Source: Acidobacteriota bacterium
GTDB lineage: Bacteria; Acidobacteriota; Vicinamibacteria; Vicinamibacterales; SCN-69-37
Reading direction: 5' to 3'
Assembly (NCBI GenBank): GCA_947467605.1
Contig: CANIII010000006.1
Span: forward strand, 124,001-188,000
DNA: 64,000 nucleotides
Below the pieces are notes generated by a model that saw only the letters and a program-made list of their open reading frames with translations, did no database searches and was not told where the DNA came from. Positions within the stretch are counted from its first letter, which is position 1; each line of letters starts with the position of its first letter. Shown piece by piece: positions 45,864 to 54,866 of this stretch. A program made the position numbers and the translations under genes.

Positions 45864-48550
45864 GATGCCCGGACGCCTTCGAATGCCGAGTCAAACGATG
45901 CAGCGGTGAGATCGAAGACTTGCGTCGTGATCGAGAGCCGTCTCAGATCCACGACCACGTCTTTGGCCTCGGCCACGCGCCGGCGATAGGCCTCCGAGTC
46001 GAAGACCGCAGTGAATGGGTCGTCGACGCGGTGGATCTCGCAGAATTCGCGGGCGGCCCGACCCATACGGGCCCGGAGTTCAGGGTTCATCAAGCGCGCC
46101 ATGGCGGCCGTGAGCTCCGCGGCGTCGCCGCCGCCGATCCTGATGCCCGTGACGTCTGGTTCCATGAGCTCTGAGGGACCACCGACCTCGGACACGATGA
46201 CCGGCAGCCCGCACGCCTGCGCTTCGAGCGGCGCATTGCCCCACGTGTCGGTCGTGCTGGGAAACAGCTTCACATCACACGACGCGATGGCGCGCGGCAG
46301 GTCGTCGCCCTGCATGAATCCCGTGAAGGCCACGGGCAGCCCTTCCAGCAGCCGCTCGAGTTCCGCGCGGAAGGGGCCGTCGCCGATGATGACCAGTTGC
46401 ACGTTCGGGCATGTCGCCGCCAGTGCGCGGAACCCGGCGGCCAGCAGCGCAAGATTCTTTTCGGCGCCGAGGCGGCCGACGTACACAAACCGCACGGTGT
46501 TGGGCACATCGTGCAGACCCTGACTCGCAAAACAGTTGACCGTCCGCCACTCCGGCCGGAACCGATCGACATCCACCCAGCGGTCGAGAATCAGCAACTT
46601 GCGATTGCGCAGGCCGCGCCGATGCAGCAGCTTCGCGATGTATCGCGACGGCACCAGTACCTCGTCGACCGTGTGGTAGAAGACCAGCATGTATTTCCAC
46701 GCGAGACCTTCGAGCGCAACGTCGTGCGTGTAGTTCTCGACGTACTCCGGGAAACTCGTGTGGTAGGTCGCCGCCGTTTCGATCTGCAGCACCTTGGCGG
46801 CGGCCAGACCCGTCACACCGATGGGGCCTGGCGTGCTGACCTGCACTTTGGTGAAACCGCCCTCCTGCAGGAATCTGAGGACGTCGAGCAGCGGCGGAAT
46901 GCGGATCTTCAGGCCGTCGTACTCGGGGCAGTCGATCTCCGATACGTTCGGGAAGATCTTCAACCGCCCGGCGGCGACCCATTGCCGTGTGTCCGGGTCG
47001 GCCAGTGCTGACCGGGTCTCCGCCTCAGAGAGACTGGTGACAACCGTGACGTCGAGGTCGCGACGAATGGCCTCGCGGATCATGCGCGTGATTGTGGCGG
47101 ACACGCCGTTGATCTCGACGTACGTGTCGGTGAACAGCGCCAGTCGGTTCTTGTGCCCGAGACCAAACGCGCGCCGCACATCGCCGGCCACATGCGCATC
47201 CGAACTTTGCGCAAGAAACGCGGCGAAATACGGCAGCGAGACGAAGAGATTGCTGGCGAGCAGCGCGACGACTTCCCTGATGACATCCACCAGGTTTGCG
47301 GTGCGAACGAGACGCAGGTTGTTGACGTAGCGCGCGAACAGGCGGTTGACCAGCGTGCTGATGACGAGAAAGATTCGCTGATCGGTTGTGAGTTCGGGCG
47401 CGGTCAGTGACTCTCGGAACGCCGTCTCGGACAGCAGGGCATAAATCTCTCGCGTGACCACCGTTTCAAACGGCAGCCCGAGCCGCGGACCGCGCAGCCG
47501 CTCCAGCGAGTGCAACACGGTCTTGAGTTTGAAGGCGGCCTTTTCCCGAAGCGACAGCTCGCGGTCCTGGAAGACCAGCGTCAGCAGCGCGGTGAAGGCG
47601 CCGGAGATGCCAATGGTCGGCCCCGGTGCTGGAGAGGTCACCCCCAGGCGGGCGCCAGTGGTCTTCGGGGCCGCGGCCGATCGATTCGATCCGTCGTACA
47701 GTAGTTTCAGGATCGAGTGCGCGAGCGCGATCGGCCCGCCATGTGCGCCCCCGGGTCGGGTCGATCGACGCCGCAACGCCGCGATGACGTCATTGCTGGT
47801 CGGGCACGATCCCGCGAACGGAAACTCGGTCCAGGTACGACCAGGGTTGATGCCGGAGTGGTCGTCGGTGCCGCCCGTGACGAACTTCTCCCAGGGCACG
47901 AGGCCTTTAGGCGGGAGGTTGTGTCGGTTGGCCAGTTCTTCGATTCGCAGCGGTCCGAGTGATTCCAGCATCGCCACCGTCAGGTCGTTCAGCGCCCGCG
48001 CGCGCGAGCCGTTCTGGGCTTCGAAACCGTCGAAAAGCAACAGTGCCTTCTCAATGTGACCGAGTGTCAGAGACCCATCGCGCCCCTGCGCGCGATTCTC
48101 GGTGCTCATCAGCGGATGGGCCATGAAGTACGCCATCTGGTTCCGGGTCGGATCGCCGGCGTGTTGGGCAATCTCCTGGTCCAGGTAGGCGACCATCTCG
48201 TACACGTTCGATCGCAGCCGCTGCACTTCGTCGAACTGCGCCTCGGTGACGTTCGCCACAATCACGTGGATGTGGCAGCCATCCTCGGGAAATCGCACCG
48301 TCATCTCGGCGCTGTAGAAGACGTCCTCGTAGCCCTTGTCGCGCAGGAGTTTCGCGCCATCGATCGTGTTGTGATCGGTGAGTGTGACGAGGCACATCCC
48401 TCGGCTCTTCAGCAACGCATAAAGTTTCAGCGGGTCCGAGTAGGACTCCGGAATCGAGAAGGCATTCGCCGCGTAGTAGGTCGTGTCGTTGGACGCGTAC
48501 GAATGCAGGTGGAAATCGAGTCGTCCCATTCGCGAAGTCGAAGTTGGCAT
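45860..48550 (-). CDS. PHP phosphoesterase domain fused to a GT4 glycosyltransferase
   Basis: This 896-residue two-domain protein begins with a PHP domain (about 1-260). Its metal motifs are DFHLHSYAS, LTDHNTIDG, FMAHP and GTDDHSG. A helical linker (about 260-470) with hydrophobic stretches follows. A GT-B glycosyltransferase (about 475-850) has the N-domain start LFTDTYVEINGVSATI, VYVGRLGAEKNLALL and the nucleotide-sugar E-x7-E region in TDTWGNAPLEAQACGLPVI. Transfer of a sugar to a lipid (SqdX/MgtA-like) fits. The ATG at 48550 is preferred (GAGAG upstream); the later Met8 is possible. It is the first gene of the lipid operon. Confidence 0.8.
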   Translation of the reverse strand: MPTSTSRMGRLDFHLHSYASNDTTYYAANAFSIPESYSDPLKLYALLKSRGMCLVTLTDHNTIDGAKLLRDKGYEDVFYSAEMTVRFPEDGCHIHVIVANVTEAQFDEVQRLRSNVYEMVAYLDQEIAQHAGDPTRNQMAYFMAHPLMSTENRAQGRDGSLTLGHIEKALLLFDGFEAQNGSRARALNDLTVAMLESLGPLRIEELANRHNLPPKGLVPWEKFVTGGTDDHSGINPGRTWTEFPFAGSCPTSNDVIAALRRRSTRPGGAHGGPIALAHSILKLLYDGSNRSAAAPKTTGARLGVTSPAPGPTIGISGAFTALLTLVFQDRELSLREKAAFKLKTVLHSLERLRGPRLGLPFETVVTREIYALLSETAFRESLTAPELTTDQRIFLVISTLVNRLFARYVNNLRLVRTANLVDVIREVVALLASNLFVSLPYFAAFLAQSSDAHVAGDVRRAFGLGHKNRLALFTDTYVEINGVSATITRMIREAIRRDLDVTVVTSLSEAETRSALADPDTRQWVAAGRLKIFPNVSEIDCPEYDGLKIRIPPLLDVLRFLQEGGFTKVQVSTPGPIGVTGLAAAKVLQIETAATYHTSFPEYVENYTHDVALEGLAWKYMLVFYHTVDEVLVPSRYIAKLLHRRGLRNRKLLILDRWVDVDRFRPEWRTVNCFASQGLHDVPNTVRFVYVGRLGAEKNLALLAAGFRALAATCPNVQLVIIGDGPFRAELERLLEGLPVAFTGFMQGDDLPRAIASCDVKLFPSTTDTWGNAPLEAQACGLPVIVSEVGGPSELMEPDVTGIRIGGGDAAELTAAMARLMNPELRARMGRAAREFCEIHRVDDPFTAVFDSEAYRRRVAEAKDVVVDLRRLSITTQVFDLTAASFDSAFEGVRAS

Positions 48551-48775
48551 GGCCACTCTCTGTGAGCCGCTGGGAACGGCGTCGCACATAACTGTGGCGC
48601 GGTCAGATCACGATCCGGTGTCGGTGCGGACACGTGTGTGTGAACAAGTGAACGGCCGAGCATGCAAATTTTGTGTGACGCCGCCGCGCGAACGCCACAG
48701 CGCCGATCGCTGGTCTAGAATCCCGACAGTGGCGTCGCGGCTGCCCAGAGCCCCTGCGTTGCGCAAGGAGCCTCA

Positions 48776-50236
48776 ATGGGTCCAGGTCGTGTGCCGCGTG
48801 GTAAGGTCTACGTTGTGGATACAAGTGTTCTCGTATCCGCGCCCGATGCGATCAATCACCTGACAGACGGCAACACCGTCATCATTCCATTTCCCGTGCT
48901 TCAGGAATTGGATCGCCGCCGTGTCGACGCCAACGGCGTCGGCTACACCGCAAGACAGACCATTCGGTTTCTGGACCAACTGCAGGACGGCGCCACGCCG
49001 CAAGCGCTCCGCGAGGGCATTCCGCTCGGCGGCGGGCTCGTGCAGTTCCATGGTGGTGAACTCGACACCTCACGCGCCTGGCCGGGCTTCTCACCCGGGT
49101 ATGCCGACGATGCCATCATCCTGATGGCCGGCGCGTACCGGGATGCCGAGCCAGAGGCGCCCGTGGTGCTGATTACGCGCGACGCCGCGATGCGGTGCAA
49201 GGCGCGTGCGCGAGGGCTTGACGCCGAGGACTACTACAGTGACCGGCCCGTCGCCTCGCCCGACAAGTTCTACGCCGGACGTGTGCGCATCGATCTGCCG
49301 GCGTCTGAGGCCGGATTGCTCTCATCCCTTCACATGGACCAGCGGCTCCCGATCGCGGCGCTCGCCGACTACACCGACACGTCTCAGTTGCTGGCGAATC
49401 AGTGCTGTGAGCTGCATGTGGCCGACAACGGCAAGTCTGCGTGGGGCATCTACAAGAAGCAGGACGGCGTCGGGTACCTGCGGCGCGTGCCGTTTCGCCC
49501 CAACGAGCGATTTGGTCCGATCAACCCTGAACAGGCCTGCGCGCGAGAACTGATTCTTGATGACCAGATCCTTATCACGAGTCTGGTCGGCATCGCCGGC
49601 ACCGGTAAAACGCTGATGGCGTTGTTCGCCGCATATGAGCTCTACCGCGCCGGCAAAGTGTCGAAGATCGAGGTCTATCGCGTCAACGCCGAGGCAGGCC
49701 GCGACCTCGGCTTTCTGCCCGGCACCGTCGGCGACAAGATGGCGCCGTGGGCCAAGCCGATCATCGACAATCTCGACTTCATCATCCGCCGGCTCGCCGG
49801 CGGAAGTCGGTTCAGTAACCGGCCCGCCGATCCTCAAGGCGACCGGCGCGAGACGCGTGAGCGCGAGTCCCTGTCCGGCCCATCGAGCGCTGCCTCAACG
49901 GCGACGATCGAGGAGTTGCTCGCAAAGAATGTTCTCGAGATCTCCCCGATCAACTACCTGCGCGGGCGCTCCATTCACGACGCGGTCGTGATCGTCGACG
50001 ATGGGCAGAACATGACGCAGGAAGATATGAAGCTCGTGCTGACGCGCGCCGGCGAAGGCACCCGCGTCATCCTCACCGGTGATCCCGATCAGATTGACCG
50101 CACGGAAGTGGACGCGCTGTCGAATGGGATCGTGCAGGTGGTCGAGCGCTTCAAGGGGCAGCCATCGTTCGCGCATCTGACGATGAAGGACGTCGTGCGA
50201 TCGCGCATCGCCGAACTGGCCGCGAAACTGCTCTAG
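48776..50236 (+). CDS. PIN-PhoH protein (PhoH2 type)
   Basis: This 486-residue protein combines an N-terminal PIN RNase domain (about 10-150; VVDTSVLV, LQELDRRR and ITRDAAMR acidic sites) with a C-terminal PhoH ATPase. Its Walker A GIAGTGKT lies at about 277-284 and VIVDDGQNMT is the Walker B-like motif. PhoH2 proteins are reported as ATP-dependent RNA helicase/RNases. AAGGAG just before the ATG at 48776 decides the start. The 30-residue acidic/Ser linker in the PhoH part is unusual. A long hairpin terminator follows. Confidence 0.9.
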   Translation: MGPGRVPRGKVYVVDTSVLVSAPDAINHLTDGNTVIIPFPVLQELDRRRVDANGVGYTARQTIRFLDQLQDGATPQALREGIPLGGGLVQFHGGELDTSRAWPGFSPGYADDAIILMAGAYRDAEPEAPVVLITRDAAMRCKARARGLDAEDYYSDRPVASPDKFYAGRVRIDLPASEAGLLSSLHMDQRLPIAALADYTDTSQLLANQCCELHVADNGKSAWGIYKKQDGVGYLRRVPFRPNERFGPINPEQACARELILDDQILITSLVGIAGTGKTLMALFAAYELYRAGKVSKIEVYRVNAEAGRDLGFLPGTVGDKMAPWAKPIIDNLDFIIRRLAGGSRFSNRPADPQGDRRETRERESLSGPSSAASTATIEELLAKNVLEISPINYLRGRSIHDAVVIVDDGQNMTQEDMKLVLTRAGEGTRVILTGDPDQIDRTEVDALSNGIVQVVERFKGQPSFAHLTMKDVVRSRIAELAAKLL

Positions 50237-50247
50237 TGACGCCGTAC

Positions 50248-50289
50248 ACACAAGCGGGGCGGCCGGTGTTCCGGCCGCCCCGCTTGTGT
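50248..50289. terminator. 19-base-pair bidirectional terminator
   Basis: A perfect 19-base stem (50248-50266 with 50271-50289) has a TGTT loop and lies between the convergent PhoH2-type gene and the TonB receptor gene. It is 12 bases after the PhoH2 stop. Its symmetric position suggests use from both sides. Confidence 0.82.
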
Positions 50290-50306
50290 TCTGCTGATCT
50301 CGTGCC

Positions 50307-50324
50307 GCCCGGGTTCTCCCGGGC
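50307..50324 (-). terminator. Second hairpin at the TonB receptor 3' end
   Basis: GCCCGGG and CCCGGGC (7-base stem, TTCT loop on the plus strand) lie 6 bases beyond the stop of the minus-strand receptor gene. Together with the 19-base stem next to it, it makes a double terminator for that gene. Confidence 0.6.
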
Positions 50325-50329
50325 GTTCT

Positions 50330-53300
50330 CTAGAACGTCAGCCGCACGGCAACCTGCACCACGCGTTTGTCGTAGGCGCCGCTGATGACGCCGAAACTCG
50401 ATGAGCCCCACGTGCCGTTCGGATTCTGATAGTTCGTCCGGTTCGTGAGGTTGAAGGCTTCGAGTCGGATGTCCGCCGAGCGCGAGCCGCCCGCGCGGAA
50501 TCGCTTGACCAGGCTCATGTCCACAGTGAAGAGGCCAGGGCCCCATGCGGAATTGCGCGGCGCGTTGCCCGGGGTGTTGAGCGCCTGCAGCGCGTAGGCG
50601 GCCGCGTTGAGGAAGTGCAGCGAGTCGGCGCTGGCGTTCGAGTTCTGGTTCGGATCACCGACCAGGTTCGGGCGCAGAATCCCGCCATTCCGATTCAGAA
50701 AACTGTAGGCGAGCCCAGTGTTTGGATCCGTGCCGCTCGTCGCGAGGGAAACGTTCACCGGCAGGCCGCTCCGCGCTGTCCAGATCGTCGACAACTGCCA
50801 GCCGCCGATGACGGCATCGAGCACCGGGTGCATGTCTGCGCCAATCATCCGCCCACGTCCCACCGGCACTTCCCAGACCTGCGACATGGTGAAGCGGTGG
50901 CGCGGGAACTGACTGTTGGGACCGCGCTCGCCCGCGAGGGCCTCGCGAATGTTCGAAAGATTCGGGTTGATGTACGCCTGCACGCCGTTGCCCGTGTCCC
51001 ACGCGCCGGTTTCGTCTTCAGCTTTCGCGAAGGTGTAGGACGCGAGCGCGTAGAACCCGCCCGAGAGCCGACGCTCGAGCTTGGCCTGCAGCGCGTGGTA
51101 CATCGACTGGCTCTCGGTGATGTTGTAGCCGATCTGGAGCCAGCCGGGATAGGGGCGGTTCGCTGCGACCGAACCGTCCAGCCCGAAGACCGGCGCGTTC
51201 ACCGACAAGTTCGCGAGCAAATTGCGGCCGGCATTGCCCACATACGCCAACTCGAACGTCGTCTTGCCCGGCAGCAGTACTTGCGTGGCGAGGTTCCACT
51301 GATAGACGGTGGCGGCCTGTTGATTGCGCTCCTGCGCCTTCACCGAAACGGTCGTCGGGTTGTACGTCGTGAGCAGGTTGGTCGGGAACGGATCCGAGAT
51401 GATCACGGCCGCACCACGGCTGCCAGTGCCCGTGATGGACGCCTGCACGAGCGAGGGCGGGTTGAGGGCGATCACGCCTTCGCTGCCGCGCATGTCTTCG
51501 ATCGAGTAGAAGACACCGAAGCCGCCACGCACCACCACGCGCTCGGGCGACGCCTGCCAGGCGAACCCGAGGCGTGGTCCGAAGTTGTTGCGATCAGGAT
51601 TGATGAGGTACTTGTCGCTCGACGACGCGAAGACCAATTGGCCGGTCGCGAAGTCGAAGTTGACGTTCTTGTTTTCGCCGGCGCCATAGTACGGCGTGCC
51701 GTATTCGTAGCGCAGGCCCACATTGAACGTGAGCGTCGGCGAGACCTTCCAGTCGTCCTGAATGAACGCCGAGTACGCCTGCTGCGCCCATTCGATGATC
51801 GGCGCCGTCGTGGCCGACAGCGAGCGCGCCTGGCCGAGCAGCAAGTCGGCGATGTCGTTGCCCGTGACGGCGCCGTTGAACACGTAGGCCGGCGTGCGGC
51901 GTTGAATGTCGGCGAACTCGTTGTGCTTCAAGCGCACCTCGGCGCCTGCGCGCACCGAGTGCGTTCCGAACGTGCGCGTGAGAGTGTCGACCAATTGCCA
52001 CTGCATCGGCTTCTGGAATTGCGGCCGGAAGTTGCGCGTGCCGAGATCGTTGTAGTTGGTGAGATCGATGAGCGGCAGCCCGCCGGTCGTGTTCACGAAG
52101 TCTGGCATCCCTACAAAGCCGAAGGCCGAGGCCGTCTGGTCGTTTGCGGTCGCATGTGCGAAACGCGCATTCGTGCGGTTGAAGCCCAGTCGGGCTTCAT
52201 TCACCATTCGGTTGCCGATGACCTTGGTCCACGTCAGGCCAACGCTGTTGTTGCGGTTGTACTGCTCGCCCTGATTGCCGACGCCGTCGGCGAGGCCCGG
52301 AAAAATCGCCTCGCGATTGATGGCCTGCTGCAAAAAACTGAATCGTAGCATCAGCCGGTTGGAGGCTGAGAGCGTGTAGTCGGTGCGCAGATCGACTTTG
52401 TTGGTCAATTCGTCGCCGGCGCGCTGCACCGCGTAGTTCTCGATGATGCGTCCGCCTGAGCCGGCGCGGCCGGGCTGGTTGGCGTCCGGATAGAGCGCGA
52501 GCAGTTTGGCGCCGAGGCTGTTCCAGCGGGCGCGCGGGATGGTGTTGCCGGCGAACGCCAGGCCCGTGGCCGGGTCGATGATTGTGCTGGCGAAGATGCC
52601 GTTCTTCTGGTCGGCCGTCGGCACGTTGGTGACGAAGCTGTTGGAGAACGTGCGCTTGAATCCTTCGTACGAGCCGAACGCAAACAGTTTGTCGCGCTGG
52701 ATCGGACCGCCCAGCGTGCCGCCAGTCTGGTGCCACTTCAAATCTTCCTTCGGCAGGTTGTTCTGCTCGGCGAGCCACGACTTGCTCGCCAGAGCCTTGT
52801 CGCGGTTGTAGTAGAACGCCGAACCGCCGATGCGGTTGGTGCCCGATTTGAGCGAAACGTTGATCACCGCGCCGGCCGACCTGCCGAATTCCGCCGAGAA
52901 GCTGTTGGTCTGCACCTTGAATTCTCCGATGGCGTCGGGTGACGGCTGCACGACCTGGGTCGACAGCGCTTGCGCGTTGGTCGTGCCCTGGTTGTTGTCG
53001 AAGCCGTCGAGGACGAAGTTGTTCTGCGTTTGGTAGTTGCCGTTGCTGACGAACCAGCCGGGGCCGCGCGTTTCGAGGGTCTGCGACGTCGGCGCCGTGC
53101 CCGGCACCAGTAGCGCGAGTTCCGTATAGCGACGGCCAGCGAGCGGCAGTTCGACCACCACCGGACCCTGGATAACCTGACCGATCGAACCGTCCTCCGT
53201 TTGGATCACCGCCGACTTCGAGACGACCTTGACGGTTTCGCTCGCGGCCGCGACCTGCAGACCGACCGTGAGGAAACGGCGTTCGTTGACGTCGATTTTA

Positions 53301-53584
53301 ACGTTGGCCATTTCCACCGTGCGGAATCCGGACAACGATACGGTGACGGTGTAGGTGCCGCGCGCGACCGGCACGAAGAACGCGTAGCCGGTGCCATCGG
53401 TGACACCATTGCGTCGATCGTTTGTGGCGACGTTCATCACATCGACGGTGGCGCCAGGGACCACGCCCTGCGTGGCGTCCGTGACCAGCACCCGGAGGGC
53501 GCCGGCATCGGTTTGCGCAAACGCCGGTGCGGCAATCAGCAGCAGTCCGGTAAGAGAAACGAGAAAGTGGGACAGGGTCTTCAT
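50330..53584 (-). CDS. Oar-type TonB-dependent receptor with carboxypeptidase-regulatory N-domain
   Basis: This 1084-residue outer-membrane protein has a signal peptide (about 1-23, APAFAQ). A carboxypeptidase-regulatory-like beta sandwich (about 28-110) is followed by a plug domain (about 130-240) and a large beta barrel ending in the C-terminal aromatic strand VVQVAVRLTF. This is the Oar-like architecture very common in Acidobacteria. It should import or bind large substrates such as glycans, peptides or vesicle cargo, using TonB energy. The ATG at 53584 gives the signal peptide; the GGAG upstream is rather far (11 bases). Confidence 0.88.
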   Translation of the reverse strand: MKTLSHFLVSLTGLLLIAAPAFAQTDAGALRVLVTDATQGVVPGATVDVMNVATNDRRNGVTDGTGYAFFVPVARGTYTVTVSLSGFRTVEMANVKIDVNERRFLTVGLQVAAASETVKVVSKSAVIQTEDGSIGQVIQGPVVVELPLAGRRYTELALLVPGTAPTSQTLETRGPGWFVSNGNYQTQNNFVLDGFDNNQGTTNAQALSTQVVQPSPDAIGEFKVQTNSFSAEFGRSAGAVINVSLKSGTNRIGGSAFYYNRDKALASKSWLAEQNNLPKEDLKWHQTGGTLGGPIQRDKLFAFGSYEGFKRTFSNSFVTNVPTADQKNGIFASTIIDPATGLAFAGNTIPRARWNSLGAKLLALYPDANQPGRAGSGGRIIENYAVQRAGDELTNKVDLRTDYTLSASNRLMLRFSFLQQAINREAIFPGLADGVGNQGEQYNRNNSVGLTWTKVIGNRMVNEARLGFNRTNARFAHATANDQTASAFGFVGMPDFVNTTGGLPLIDLTNYNDLGTRNFRPQFQKPMQWQLVDTLTRTFGTHSVRAGAEVRLKHNEFADIQRRTPAYVFNGAVTGNDIADLLLGQARSLSATTAPIIEWAQQAYSAFIQDDWKVSPTLTFNVGLRYEYGTPYYGAGENKNVNFDFATGQLVFASSSDKYLINPDRNNFGPRLGFAWQASPERVVVRGGFGVFYSIEDMRGSEGVIALNPPSLVQASITGTGSRGAAVIISDPFPTNLLTTYNPTTVSVKAQERNQQAATVYQWNLATQVLLPGKTTFELAYVGNAGRNLLANLSVNAPVFGLDGSVAANRPYPGWLQIGYNITESQSMYHALQAKLERRLSGGFYALASYTFAKAEDETGAWDTGNGVQAYINPNLSNIREALAGERGPNSQFPRHRFTMSQVWEVPVGRGRMIGADMHPVLDAVIGGWQLSTIWTARSGLPVNVSLATSGTDPNTGLAYSFLNRNGGILRPNLVGDPNQNSNASADSLHFLNAAAYALQALNTPGNAPRNSAWGPGLFTVDMSLVKRFRAGGSRSADIRLEAFNLTNRTNYQNPNGTWGSSSFGVISGAYDKRVVQVAVRLTF

Positions 53585-53765
53585 CAGCAAGTGGTCTCCA
53601 GAATGAACGCGCGGTGCTTTGGTGACGTCGCGCGCAGAACACGAGGCTAGGCGCTGCGCTCGACAAAGGTGTTTCCGACGCGTCAATTCAGCGTCACGGC
53701 GGTGCGACTGCGGTACAAATCGCCACAGTCACAGAAACGCAAAGCGCGTTCGCTACGCTGGTGCG

Positions 53766-54866
53766 ATGAAACGTCTCTTCGTCGCTCTGATCGTGGTGGG
53801 TTCACTTGCGCCGGTTCGGGCTCAGGAACCGCGTGCCAAGAACGTGATTCTGTTTCTCGCAGATGCTGTGGGCATTCCGACGCTGAACGCGGCGAGCCGC
53901 GACGGATACCAGGCGCCGCGACGGCTCTTCGTGCAGCGCCTGCCGTTCATCGGCCTCTCCGACACGAGCACCGCGTCTGAGTGGGTCACCGACTCGGCGG
54001 CCGGCATGACCGCGATCGTCACGGGCGTGAAGACCCACAACGGGGTTATCGCCCAGGGGCCCGATGCCGTGCGTGGCACGAAGGACGGCGCGCCGCTCAA
54101 AACGCTCATGGACTATGCGGAAGAGCACGGCCTCTCGACCGGCATCATCTCCAATGACTCAATTGCCGGTGCCACGCCTGCGGCGCTCTATGCGCAGTCG
54201 AACGACCGATCGAAATACGCCGAGATCGTCGTGCAGGCGTTGACCGTCCGCAGCGGCGATGGTCTCGACGTGCTGATTGGTGCCGCCGTGAACGAGCGCG
54301 CCGCGGTGAAGAAGACCGGCGCTGATCTCGACGTCCTGGCTGCCGCGGCCGGTCGCACGCTCTACGCGTCGCTCGAGGCGGTGCCCGCTGATGCGCGCCG
54401 GGCCTTTGTTTTCACAGACCAGAGCGAGTTTAATTTGCAGCGCGCGGTCGACCTCGCGATCACGATCCTCTCGCGAAACCCGAAAGGGTATTTCCTGATG
54501 GTGGAGTCGGACGCGCATACCGACCGGCCAGAGCAGGGCTTGCGCCACCTGATAGCGTTTGATCGGATCATCGAAGGCGTGGCGCGGCGGGCGTCCGCAG
54601 ACACGTTGATGCTGTTTACCGCCGATCATTCCTTCGACCTGCGCATTCACGACGGCCGGAACGGCGACCGCGTCCTGGCCGGGCTCGACCCTGCGGCCGG
54701 GCGCGCGAACCCCTCGCTCAACCTCCCGAATGTTCGCATCGACAACACGCACACGGGCGAGGAAGTGCTCGTGGCCGCGACGGGGCCCGGCGCCTCACGG
54801 GTGCACGGCTACCTGGCCAACACGGACCTGTTTCGCATCATGCTCGACGCCTGGGGATGGAAATGA
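53766..54866 (+). CDS. Secreted alkaline phosphatase
   Basis: This 366-residue enzyme has a signal peptide (cleavage after PVRAQ) and the alkaline phosphatase fold. Ser in TDSAAGMTAIVTG is the phospho-acceptor (PhoA DSAASATAW motif). Metal ligands lie in LADAVG, ESDAHTD and TADHSFD. It releases phosphate outside the cytoplasm. The ATG at 53766 gives a proper signal peptide. The stop overlaps the next ATG (ATGA), so it is cotranslated with the phosphodiesterase-like gene. No PHO box was recognised. Confidence 0.88.
   Translation: MKRLFVALIVVGSLAPVRAQEPRAKNVILFLADAVGIPTLNAASRDGYQAPRRLFVQRLPFIGLSDTSTASEWVTDSAAGMTAIVTGVKTHNGVIAQGPDAVRGTKDGAPLKTLMDYAEEHGLSTGIISNDSIAGATPAALYAQSNDRSKYAEIVVQALTVRSGDGLDVLIGAAVNERAAVKKTGADLDVLAAAAGRTLYASLEAVPADARRAFVFTDQSEFNLQRAVDLAITILSRNPKGYFLMVESDAHTDRPEQGLRHLIAFDRIIEGVARRASADTLMLFTADHSFDLRIHDGRNGDRVLAGLDPAAGRANPSLNLPNVRIDNTHTGEEVLVAATGPGASRVHGYLANTDLFRIMLDAWGWK

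Noticed and set aside
48716-48721. TAGAAT as the promoter -10 of the PhoH2-type gene
   Set aside because: The -10 match is fair but there is no -35 or extended element at the right distance, so I did not list it.
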